NCBI RefSeq assembly: GCF_016734805.1
Contig: NZ_JAERQG010000002.1
Span: 496,001 to 560,000, forward strand
Length of the DNA: 64,000 nucleotides
Direction of reading: 5' to 3'
Source of the DNA: Marivirga atlantica
GTDB lineage: Bacteria > Bacteroidota > Bacteroidia > Cytophagales > Cyclobacteriaceae
Every line of letters starts with the position of its first letter. Positions within the stretch are counted from its first letter, which is position 1. This document shows positions 26,961-34,852 of the stretch, piece by piece. The notes below the pieces were generated by a model that saw nothing but the letters and a program-made list of their open reading frames with translations, was not told the origin of the DNA and did not search any database. The position numbers were made by a program, and so were the translations under genes.

Positions 26961-27965
26961 TTACAAGTTAGTGTCTAAAGATTCTCCTTCATACATGGAA
27001 TCTACACTTTGGGCATCCCAGCCTAGTTCATTTAGGTATTTACTAAAAACATCTGAGTAGCCATGGGTTACATATACTTTTTCAGCCTCTGTATTTTTTA
27101 CTGCAGTCAATAAACCATTCCAGTCGGCATGGTCGGATAATACAAAGCCTCTGTCAGCGGCTTTTCTTCTTCTTGTACCTCGAAGCATCATCCAACCTGA
27201 GGTAATGCCTGTGCTGTATGGAGCAAATTTCTTCATCCACGCGCTACCAATTGATGCTGGTGTGGCTATTACAATATTTCCTTTGAAATCTTTTTTAGGA
27301 ATATCCTTGGTGACAAGCGTAGTTTCAGGAAGTTTAAGACCATTTTCACGAAGTACTTCAGTGGCATTTTCAACCGCTCCATGCGTATAGATTTTACCTA
27401 TTGAAGTATCAAGATGAGCCATAAGTCTTTGGGCTTTACCAAGAGCATAAGCAAAAAGCACAGAGGTTTTACCTTCTTCCTTATTTTGCTTCCACCAGCT
27501 GTTTATTTCATTAAAAACTGTTGTTTGAGGTTGCCATTGGTAAATTGGTAATCCAAAGGTTGATTCAGTCACAAATTCATTGCATTTTACAGGCTCAAAA
27601 GGAGAGCTAATGCCATCCTCTTCTAATTTATAGTCTCCACTAACCACGCATCTTTGTCCTTTGTAAGAAAGCTTTATTTGGGAAGATCCAGGGATATGTC
27701 CTGCAGGATGAAAAGTAACAGTGATGCCATTCATATGAATTGGCTGGTTGTATGTTGTTGTTTCGAGATTAATGTCTTGGCCTAACCGCTGCTTCATGAT
27801 AGGAGCAGATTGCTTATGTGCCAAATAGTAAGCCGATCCAAAGCGTGCATGGTCAGCATGGGCATGCGTGATCAGTGCCTTTTTCACACCTTTCCAGGGA
27901 TCTATGTAGAAATCACCTTTAGGGCAAAATATACCTGAATCAGTGAATTGGATGAGAGATTGCAT
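26961..27965 (-). CDS. Ligase-associated DNA exonuclease (metallo-beta-lactamase/beta-CASP type)
   Basis: I choose the ATG giving MQSLIQFTDSGIFCPKGDFYIDP; a TTG seven codons upstream is also open. The ~334-residue protein has the metal-binding HAHADHA motif, an AGHIPGSSQI motif, VVSGDYK with a metal Asp, and late SDHADW and THG motifs. This is the profile of the exonuclease family usually encoded beside an ATP-dependent DNA ligase and an Lhr-like helicase. Neither partner is adjacent here, so it is an orphan copy within this window. The expected role is end processing in DNA repair. Confidence 0.88.
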   Translation of the reverse strand: MQSLIQFTDSGIFCPKGDFYIDPWKGVKKALITHAHADHARFGSAYYLAHKQSAPIMKQRLGQDINLETTTYNQPIHMNGITVTFHPAGHIPGSSQIKLSYKGQRCVVSGDYKLEEDGISSPFEPVKCNEFVTESTFGLPIYQWQPQTTVFNEINSWWKQNKEEGKTSVLFAYALGKAQRLMAHLDTSIGKIYTHGAVENATEVLRENGLKLPETTLVTKDIPKKDFKGNIVIATPASIGSAWMKKFAPYSTGITSGWMMLRGTRRRKAADRGFVLSDHADWNGLLTAVKNTEAEKVYVTHGYSDVFSKYLNELGWDAQSVDSMYEGESLDTNL

Positions 27966-27996
27966 GAAATGTGAACTTGCAATCAAAAGAATTGTT

Positions 27997-28023
27997 AAAA
28001 AAAAGAGGGCTTGCTAGCCCTCT
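27997..28023 (-). terminator. Intrinsic terminator after the LamG lipoprotein gene
   Basis: AGAGGGC (28004-28010) pairs with GCCCTCT (28017-28023) around TTGCTA. On the minus strand it is followed by a run of seven or more T (27997-28003), and it lies 8 bp after the LamG gene stop. Confidence 0.9.
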
Positions 28024-28031
28024 ATAAGTTT

Positions 28032-29474
28032 TTAGAAAGTTGAATAGTAAATATCAGAAATTTCTTGGTCAGATAGACTTCTGTCAAATATCTTAACCTC
28101 ATCTATTTTACCATCAAAGTAATTGGTTCCTGCTGAGTCATTTCCCAACTTATCAATAGAGCCAATAGTAAATGGAATATCAGTGTTAACATTTGCATTT
28201 TGAGGTATAGCAGTTTCTGATACCTTATTACCATTAACAAATAACTCTATCAATCCATCTGTTTTTCTACCTACCACGGAATACCATTGATAACTGTTAA
28301 AACTGCCAGATCTTGCAAAATAAACATTGTCACCAGTACCTAAAAAGAATCCGAAAACATTCTCTCCATTTAGTTCTTGAGCTTTTAGACCATATCCAGC
28401 TCTAGAAGGAGAGCCATATTTAGTAAGTCCTTTATTTATTATTTCAGCACCGCGAGTACTTGTTCCACCAATCAATCCGTCAAAATTATACACTTGAACC
28501 CATGCTGTAACAGTAAAACTATTGGTGTCAAGGTCGTACACATCACCATAATTAATTACGTCATCCACTCCGTCAAAAAGATATGCCTCATTAGCAGTTG
28601 TTGAGCTGTCAGAGCTTAAGACTGCGCCTGTATTTGTAAAGTTGTCATTATTGGTAAGAACTTCATTCGCATTTCCACTAAAAGGAAAATATGCCATTAA
28701 TCCCCCTATAGGCAGCAGTTCTATGTCTAATGGTTTTGTTCTGTACTGGTCAAGACTTGAAGTAGAAAGAACAACCTCATTTGTCTGATAACCGGTAGAT
28801 CTAGCCAATATTTTAATTGTATTATAATCAGTTCTCAACCTAACTACATTAATTGAATCACCAATATTTTGAGTAAATAGGGAATCAGAATCTCCAAACA
28901 CAGTAATATTACCTTCTAAAAGGTTCACTTGTCCTTCGGATGCTACATAACCTAGCATGCTTAGCAAAATATCTTGCGTTGGTATAATGGAAAATGCAAA
29001 AGTTGAGTACCCTAAATCTTCTGGGTCTATTTCATTTGTAGCAATTACTTCAAGTCCAACTTCGGCAGCTTGATCACTTGAAACGGAAAAGCTAAACGGC
29101 AAAGGATTGTTAACAAACGATTCAAATAGAGAACCTGCTTTTGGAGTTGCATAAATAACTTCGCTTGAGTCATTTAATACTAAAAATTTATCCACTTCAT
29201 AGCCTCCTACTTCCATTAGTACAGGGTCTGAAATATATTCACCACTAAATTCTGTTATTTCAATGATTTCGTTTTCCAGGATAAAAGTTCCGGATTCATC
29301 TTTTACTGAAATCAATATTTGTGAAGGAATATCTTCATTGGCTGAAGCTACTCTTTCATTAGAAGTTGTTTTCTCGGTGATGGTAAAACTAACTTCACTT
29401 TTAAAATTTGTTTCTTTTTCTTCACAGCTCCATAATAAAACTGCTAATGTTACTAAGGTTAATAATTTTCTCAT
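28032..29474 (-). CDS. LamG (concanavalin-like) domain lipoprotein
   Basis: I place the start at the ATG giving MRKLLTLVTLAVLLWSC, a clear lipoprotein signal, rather than at a TTG eight codons earlier. The lipid Cys is followed by EEKETN, fitting a surface lipoprotein. The ~480-residue mature protein has Ig-like/beta N-terminal regions and a C-terminal Laminin-G/concanavalin-type domain of about 210 residues (from GLMAYFPFSGNANE to GKIDEVKIFDRSLSDQEI), common in Bacteroidota surface proteins and often binding glycans or proteins. It is monocistronic, with a strong terminator. No substrate can be inferred. Confidence 0.85.
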   Translation of the reverse strand: MRKLLTLVTLAVLLWSCEEKETNFKSEVSFTITEKTTSNERVASANEDIPSQILISVKDESGTFILENEIIEITEFSGEYISDPVLMEVGGYEVDKFLVLNDSSEVIYATPKAGSLFESFVNNPLPFSFSVSSDQAAEVGLEVIATNEIDPEDLGYSTFAFSIIPTQDILLSMLGYVASEGQVNLLEGNITVFGDSDSLFTQNIGDSINVVRLRTDYNTIKILARSTGYQTNEVVLSTSSLDQYRTKPLDIELLPIGGLMAYFPFSGNANEVLTNNDNFTNTGAVLSSDSSTTANEAYLFDGVDDVINYGDVYDLDTNSFTVTAWVQVYNFDGLIGGTSTRGAEIINKGLTKYGSPSRAGYGLKAQELNGENVFGFFLGTGDNVYFARSGSFNSYQWYSVVGRKTDGLIELFVNGNKVSETAIPQNANVNTDIPFTIGSIDKLGNDSAGTNYFDGKIDEVKIFDRSLSDQEISDIYYSTF

Positions 29475-29585
29475 CTTTAAAGTTTTAATGAACCGCAAAA
29501 GTATAGAATTATAACTACTTGAAAAGACGAGTTTAATAAAATTATATTTTTTTCGATCAGAAGCCTATTTACTCGATGAATGTAA

Positions 29586-30803
29586 TCATAAGATTACGCT
29601 GGCCAAAACATCACACTTCATCTCTGTTTCTTCCCATTCTTTTTCAGGATTTGAATCTTCCGTTATTCCGGCTCCAGCATAAAAAGCAACGGCTCCTTCA
29701 AAGAATTGGCAGCATCTTAAGTTAACAAACAGGTTGGTTTTACCAGCTTTATGAATAGGTCCAAGAAATCCACTAAAATAGCTGCGCTCATGAGCTTCTG
29801 TTTCATTAATAAACTGAAGTGCAGCATCTTTAGGCATGCCACAAACTGCAGAAGTAGGATGCAATAATTTGAGCATAACAGAGGCAAGTTCAGGAAAGTT
29901 GACGGCTTGTTTATCAACCTTATAAGTGGTTTTCAAATGTAGTAAATGGCCGGCTTCTATGGTCTTTGGACCTATCTCCTCATACTCGCGCAACCTGATC
30001 TTTTTAAAGCAATTGATTATATAGCGAGATACATAAGCCTGCTCTTCTATTTCCTTTTGCGTCCAGGCAGTTTCTGCAATAGGTCTTTCAGTTTTTCTCT
30101 GTGTGCCTGCGAGTGCTACCGTTTTGAAATGGCCATTATGAACATCTTCTATTAAAATCTCAGGCGTTGCTCCTAACCAAATGCCTGAATCAGGACTTAC
30201 TGTAAGGCTAACAAATGCATTAGGATATTTATTAGCCGTATTTAAGTAAGCTTGCCCAATATTTGGTGTTTTTTGGCTTTCAATTACTTTAATTTTAGAA
30301 GGAACCACCTTGTAGAATTGCTCGGCTTTTATGGCCTCAACTCCTTTTTCTACATTGTTTACATAAGCCTCTTTAGTAGTTGAGGAAACATTTGAAGTTA
30401 GTGGCTTAAGTTTAACACTTGTCTTCTGTTGTTTGATGAACGACCTGAATTTCTCAACGTTCACTTCGTTTTCCGCATTCCATTCAATCTCGATTGTATC
30501 ATTTGAATCGGCAAACTCAGGCATATTAATAGTAGCCTGTAAATCGGGCTTGAAATGTAAATAATGTGCTTCTGAAACATCAAATGGAGCCATTAAGAAG
30601 CCTTCGGATAATTCATCAAGTTCAAGCTCACTTAACTGATCTCCTCCCTTTAAATCAGCTAAAAGGTTAATGGTATTGTCATTAGGGAGCTTCCAAACGG
30701 CACAAGCTCCTCCAACAGATTGAGTGAACTGAATAAGTTTATTTACCCATTCAGCAGCTGTCAATTTTTTTATAGTAGAGGTTTCCTGAATTCTATTTTC
30801 CAA
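29586..30803 (-). CDS. menF: Isochorismate synthase
   Basis: The ~405-residue enzyme converts chorismate to isochorismate, first step towards menaquinone (or catecholate siderophores). Family motifs: KVVPSKI, GATPEILIE, ALAGTQRKTE, LLHPTSAVCGMPKDAALQFI and ERSYFSGFLGPI. There is no ATG near the start. TTG at 30803 begins 2 bp after the thioesterase stop and fits translational coupling; TTG at 30845 would overlap that gene by 40 bp. The adjacent MenI-like thioesterase favours menaquinone synthesis over a siderophore role. Confidence 0.9.
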   Translation of the reverse strand: MENRIQETSTIKKLTAAEWVNKLIQFTQSVGGACAVWKLPNDNTINLLADLKGGDQLSELELDELSEGFLMAPFDVSEAHYLHFKPDLQATINMPEFADSNDTIEIEWNAENEVNVEKFRSFIKQQKTSVKLKPLTSNVSSTTKEAYVNNVEKGVEAIKAEQFYKVVPSKIKVIESQKTPNIGQAYLNTANKYPNAFVSLTVSPDSGIWLGATPEILIEDVHNGHFKTVALAGTQRKTERPIAETAWTQKEIEEQAYVSRYIINCFKKIRLREYEEIGPKTIEAGHLLHLKTTYKVDKQAVNFPELASVMLKLLHPTSAVCGMPKDAALQFINETEAHERSYFSGFLGPIHKAGKTNLFVNLRCCQFFEGAVAFYAGAGITEDSNPEKEWEETEMKCDVLASVIL

Positions 30804-30805
30804 GC

Positions 30806-31231
30806 TTATTTGTTTATTACTGCCATTGTAATACGGCTTGTGCAAACCAATTGTTCACGCTCATTGGTGATATTTATTTGCCAAACCTGTGTGGTTTTTC
30901 CGATATGGATAGGAGTTGTTTTTCCATACACCCAACCTGATTTTACTCCACGAATATGGTTCGCGTTAATGTCTAATCCTACACATGCATATTTTGAATC
31001 ATCAACCATCAACATAGCGCCAACACTTCCCAATGTTTCTGCTAATACAACTGAGGCACCACCATGAAGCAAACCGTAGGGCTGATGCGTTCTATGGTCA
31101 ACAGGCATTTTAGCGATAAGGTAGTTATCGCCAATTTCAGTAAACTCCATTCCAATTACCTCACTAATGGTATTTTTTCCCATTTGATTGAGTGTTTCCA
31201 GAGATGGCTTATTGAAAAATTTTCTATCCAT
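30806..31231 (-). CDS. Hotdog-fold thioesterase, MenI-like (1,4-dihydroxy-2-naphthoyl-CoA hydrolase)
   Basis: The 141-residue protein is a single hotdog domain of the PaaI/YdiI group. HQPYGLLHGGASVVLAETLGS contains the family's catalytic region with Glu, and VGLDINANHIR and GKTTQVWQI match the YdiI/MenI pattern. In the menaquinone pathway this enzyme releases 1,4-dihydroxy-2-naphthoate from its CoA ester. Position directly upstream of isochorismate synthase supports that role. A broader acyl-CoA thioesterase activity cannot be excluded. Confidence 0.85.
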   Translation of the reverse strand: MDRKFFNKPSLETLNQMGKNTISEVIGMEFTEIGDNYLIAKMPVDHRTHQPYGLLHGGASVVLAETLGSVGAMLMVDDSKYACVGLDINANHIRGVKSGWVYGKTTPIHIGKTTQVWQINITNEREQLVCTSRITMAVINK

Positions 31232-31313
31232 GCTTCTTTGCTTAATTTTGCTTTTTCAAATTCAAAAATAGTTATAATAAATTAAAGCAGCTATCTACTC
31301 ATAAAAAGCACTC

Positions 31314-31940
31314 ATGGTGAAGGAATTATATATTGTCAGGCACGGACAAACTGATTACAATCTTAAGAAAATTGTTCAAGGTTCAGGGGTAGATGCTTCC
31401 TTAAATGAAAATGGTAGAGCGCAGGCAGCGGCTTTTTATGAAGCCTACAAAAATGAAGGGTTTGATAAAATTTATGTATCCGATTTAAGAAGAACTTTGG
31501 AATCGGTTCAGCAATTTATTGACGATGGCATTCATTACGAGCGCCTATCGGGATTAAACGAAATCAGTTGGGGAGCCAGAGAAGGCGTTCCTTTTAATGA
31601 GGAGACCAATAAATATTACTACAGTGTTTTGGAAAAGTGGCAGCAAGGACATACAACTTTACCTGTGGAAGGAGGGGAGTCTCCGGAGGAAGTGGCAAGC
31701 AGGCAGAAGGAAGCCATGCAATACATAATGAGCCAAATACATGAAAAAAAAGTGCTTATCTGTATGCATGGCAGAGCAATGAGAATTCTCTTAGCCCATT
31801 TATTTAATTATCCCTTAAGTGTAATGGATGTTTTTGAACATCAGAACCTTGGCTTATATAAACTGAAAGCCACTGGTGATCAATATCAACTACTTGACTA
31901 TAACGAAGCTTCACATTTGGTAGATTTTACTCCAGCCTAA
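31314..31940 (+). CDS. Histidine phosphatase (phosphoglycerate mutase-like) family protein
   Basis: The 208-residue cytoplasmic protein begins with LYIVRHGQTDYN, containing the phosphorylated His and RHG motif, and has the second catalytic His in LICMHGRAMRILLAH. The family includes cofactor-dependent phosphoglycerate mutases and many small-molecule phosphatases such as CobC; the substrate here is unknown. The length and absence of mutase-specific insertions favour a phosphatase. Its last 14 bp overlap the convergent lipoprotein gene. Confidence 0.88.
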   Translation: MVKELYIVRHGQTDYNLKKIVQGSGVDASLNENGRAQAAAFYEAYKNEGFDKIYVSDLRRTLESVQQFIDDGIHYERLSGLNEISWGAREGVPFNEETNKYYYSVLEKWQQGHTTLPVEGGESPEEVASRQKEAMQYIMSQIHEKKVLICMHGRAMRILLAHLFNYPLSVMDVFEHQNLGLYKLKATGDQYQLLDYNEASHLVDFTPA

Positions 31941-32334
31941 ACTTCTCTGCGCAACCCTCTATACATAAATAGTAGATGATGAGTTCTTGAGGCTTGAGTT
32001 CTATTTGAAGTGTATCAAAATAAAAGTCTTCGGAGCAAACATCCGGTACAACCAGAATCTGTTCTTCACGATTAAACTTCCCATTCATTGATACCTTAGT
32101 TTCTGTCCCGAAGAAATTGCAAAAATCATAGTTAGTGGAGTAGGTGTTATCTTCCTTTAAGGTAATTCTTCTATCACTTTCTACCGGTTGAAAAGTGCCA
32201 CTGCCATCACCCGGATCACTGTACCTTTCTGTTAATATATAGGTGCCAATAGCTTCAGCATTAACGAGTTCTTCTTCATTACATGAAAGTAGTATACAAG
32301 AAAAAAGAATTAGTATGGGAATAATGTTTCTCAT
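31927..32334 (-). CDS. Small lipocalin-like lipoprotein of unknown function
   Basis: The 135-residue protein has a lipoprotein signal (LILFSCILLSC, Cys18, then NEEE). The mature part has beta strands of the type seen in lipocalin-like domains (GTYILTERYSDPG, RRITLKEDNTYSTNYDF, MNGKFNREEQIL), and four further cysteines, two of them close together near the C-terminus (YLCIEGCAEKF). Many such genes occur in Bacteroidota without assigned roles. It overlaps the histidine phosphatase by 14 bp tail to tail. Confidence 0.65.
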   Translation of the reverse strand: MRNIIPILILFSCILLSCNEEELVNAEAIGTYILTERYSDPGDGSGTFQPVESDRRITLKEDNTYSTNYDFCNFFGTETKVSMNGKFNREEQILVVPDVCSEDFYFDTLQIELKPQELIIYYLCIEGCAEKFRLE

Positions 32335-32421
32335 CAGCTTTTTACGTTAAAAATTCACCATATAGACCCCAAAAAGCTATTTTTAGTTGTAATGAGTTAT
32401 GTTTTTAACAGGAGTTGTTCG

Positions 32422-33762
32422 TTAAAATATGATCAAGACACTTCCATATACTACGAGGCCTAATATGAAAAGTACTGAAGTATAAGGTATAATATCTTTC
32501 GCTTTTAGCCCCGTCAATCCTAATAAAGGTAGCGCCCAAAACGGCTGTAACATATTACTTAATTGGTCACCATATGATAAGGCCATAACCACTTTTGGAA
32601 TTGCAATATTGAGGTTGGTAGCTGCCTCGGCAATTATAGGTCCTTGAACAGCCCATTGCCCACCACCGGAAGGAACAAAGAAATTGACCACCGCAGCACT
32701 TATAAAGGTGAAAATTGGAAAAGTTTGAACGGTGCTAATTGAAACAAAAGTATCGGAAATAACCACAACCAATCCTGAGTATTTCATAATACCCATAATG
32801 CCGGCATAAAGTGGAAACTGTATAATAATGCCGCTTACTCCTTTAATAGCATCATCAACCGCATGTAGAAAAGCTCTTAAGTTTTTGTGCAAACTGATAC
32901 TCAATGCAAAGAGCAATAGGTTGATGAAGTTCAAATCTATAATATTGGCTCCCTGATGATACTGCCTGAAACCATAAAGAATTGCTGAAACAAGCATAAT
33001 GATACCTAAGAGTTTGGCAATCCAAACCTTATCTTCAGCTTCTTTATCGGTTGACTTTTCTTCACTACTTGTTTCAGATGATGCTTGCAGCTTGATGTTT
33101 TTGCCTGGTAGTTTCTGGCCAATCAATAAAAGTACAAGAGGTATGGCTATTATAATGACGACTGATACCGCTACATTCATGGTGGAGAAGATGGTCTCGT
33201 CAATGGAGATGCTACCTATTTTATCCACCAAAAAGTGATTAGCTTCAGCCACCTTCAAAGGAGCAGAACCTGAAAAACCTCCATGCCAGGTCATCATGCC
33301 ACTGTAGCCGGCAGCTCCAATTAATCCATAATTAATAATTCTACCTTTTTGACTAAATCGTTCTGCAAGCTTTCGACTTAAAATCGCTCCAAAAATCACA
33401 CACAAGCCCCAATTGAAAAAGCTCAACAGAATAGCAAAGAAACTTACCATTGCAGCAGCCTGGGCTGTATTTTTAGCTGAATCAGCTAATAGGTTTATAA
33501 ATTTACTGAATGCAGCAGTTAGCGCAAGCGTATGACCCAAAAGCAGAATAAGAACCATCTGCATAGTAAAGGCCAATAGCTCCCAAAGGCCTTGTTGCCA
33601 AAAGCCTAAAATATCAATTCCATTGTTTACAATAGAAGCTTCTTTTCCAGTAAAGAATAGCGCAAAAATAAAAGTGATTAATGTTAGTAATAGTGCAATT
33701 ACAAAAGGACTGGGTAAGTACTTCTCAACAAAGCCAATATATGCTTCTGTAATGCGCTTCAC
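32422..33762 (-). CDS. Short-chain fatty acid transporter (AtoE family)
   Basis: The 446-residue inner-membrane protein has about 12 hydrophobic segments. Its start (RITEAYIGFVEKYLPSPFVIALLLTLITFIFAL) and the late FFVPSGGGQWAVQGPIIAEAA segment are typical of AtoE, which moves acetoacetate and short-chain fatty acids. The gene follows the acyl-CoA reductase with a 1-bp gap, so both are on one transcript. This suggests a shared role in handling short acyl groups, but the substrate is inferred. Confidence 0.88.
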   Translation of the reverse strand: MKRITEAYIGFVEKYLPSPFVIALLLTLITFIFALFFTGKEASIVNNGIDILGFWQQGLWELLAFTMQMVLILLLGHTLALTAAFSKFINLLADSAKNTAQAAAMVSFFAILLSFFNWGLCVIFGAILSRKLAERFSQKGRIINYGLIGAAGYSGMMTWHGGFSGSAPLKVAEANHFLVDKIGSISIDETIFSTMNVAVSVVIIIAIPLVLLLIGQKLPGKNIKLQASSETSSEEKSTDKEAEDKVWIAKLLGIIMLVSAILYGFRQYHQGANIIDLNFINLLLFALSISLHKNLRAFLHAVDDAIKGVSGIIIQFPLYAGIMGIMKYSGLVVVISDTFVSISTVQTFPIFTFISAAVVNFFVPSGGGQWAVQGPIIAEAATNLNIAIPKVVMALSYGDQLSNMLQPFWALPLLGLTGLKAKDIIPYTSVLFILGLVVYGSVLIIF

Positions 33763-33763
33763 T

Positions 33764-34768
33764 TTATAATTCAGTTAAGAATTTCATGGTATCCACTCCA
33801 TCAGCATAGTCCCACAGTTCTGGTTTTTGGGCTTCTCCTGGCATAATGAAGCGAACATCTTTACCAACAACACATTGGATTAATGCTTGATTTGACTCCA
33901 GTTTTGTATTCAGGTCTTCTTCATTTTTATAAAATTCATAGAAGATAACCGAAATAGGAGAGACCCACTGTTTACTCTCTTTCAGTAAAAAAGCACCGGA
34001 ATCAAAGTGCTCATCACCATTTACTAAAAAAATGGATTTGTTATAATCGTAATTGTTAACCCACTTATGGTGATCTCTCAATTGATCGAAGGATTCCATC
34101 GTTTGAATGAAAGGATTGAAATCATAACCTTCCGGGAAGAATACTTTGCTCACATTTCTGCAGCCAAGTCCATAGTATTGGAACATATCCTGACCGATTG
34201 CTTTTATTTCTTCTTCGGTTTCATTTCCTGTTACTACAGCAACTGAAGTTCTGTTTTTTCTGATGATGTGTGGGTATTTGCCGAAGTATTGATGAAAGTA
34301 TCTGGCTGAATTGTCACTGCCAGTAGCTATAACTGCGTCAAAACCTCTGATCTGTTCTTTGGTTAATGTGATGCGTTCATCAAAAGCTGGCGCTATTTCA
34401 ACAAGCATATTACTCACTTGCTGAATAAGAAATGGATCTTGAGAGCTAATTTTAGCCATCACTTTATGTCCAGAAATCAGAACGCTTAAGAAATCATGAA
34501 ATCCCACCAAAGGAATGTTTCCGGCCATCACTAAGCCAACAACTTTGTGGGTATCGTCTTGCTTGGGGTAGTGGTCTGTCCACTTTATAAGTTTTTCAGC
34601 TTCAAGCATTTGACCTATAGCATCAACAGATTGTTTTACACTTTCACGGGTAAACCAGTTATTAAAACTTGTCGCTCTGAAGTACCATTCGTCCATTTGG
34701 CTTTCAGAGATATTTCGAAGTTCTTCACCAAGTTTAATAAAGGCATTTAAACGCTCATCAAAAGTCAT
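33764..34768 (-). CDS. LuxC-type acyl-CoA reductase
   Basis: The 334-residue protein matches the acyl-CoA reductase family related to LuxC and the aldehyde-dehydrogenase fold. VVGLVMAGNIPLVGFHDFLSVL forms the nucleotide/CoA region, ATGSDNSARYFHQYF follows, and the catalytic Cys lies in YYGLGCRNVSK. The family reduces acyl-CoA to aldehyde using NADPH. In Bacteroidota this gene is commonly next to a 4Fe-4S dicluster ferredoxin; here the ferredoxin lies 2.8 kb away, beyond the DUF5686 gene. The AtoE gene follows immediately. The physiological substrate is unknown. Confidence 0.85.
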   Translation of the reverse strand: MTFDERLNAFIKLGEELRNISESQMDEWYFRATSFNNWFTRESVKQSVDAIGQMLEAEKLIKWTDHYPKQDDTHKVVGLVMAGNIPLVGFHDFLSVLISGHKVMAKISSQDPFLIQQVSNMLVEIAPAFDERITLTKEQIRGFDAVIATGSDNSARYFHQYFGKYPHIIRKNRTSVAVVTGNETEEEIKAIGQDMFQYYGLGCRNVSKVFFPEGYDFNPFIQTMESFDQLRDHHKWVNNYDYNKSIFLVNGDEHFDSGAFLLKESKQWVSPISVIFYEFYKNEEDLNTKLESNQALIQCVVGKDVRFIMPGEAQKPELWDYADGVDTMKFLTEL

Positions 34769-34852
34769 AAAGTAGGTTTGAATTTGTAATTATTTTCAGA
34801 TGGCAAAAGTAAGAATAAGCTTTTACCCAACCTAAAAAAGACAAGCTTTGTA

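Noticed and set aside
32336-32378. AGCTTTTT...AAAAAGCT inverted repeat between the small lipoprotein gene and the AtoE-type gene
   Set aside because: Only 8-bp AT-rich arms with a 27-base loop; not convincing as a terminator or operator.
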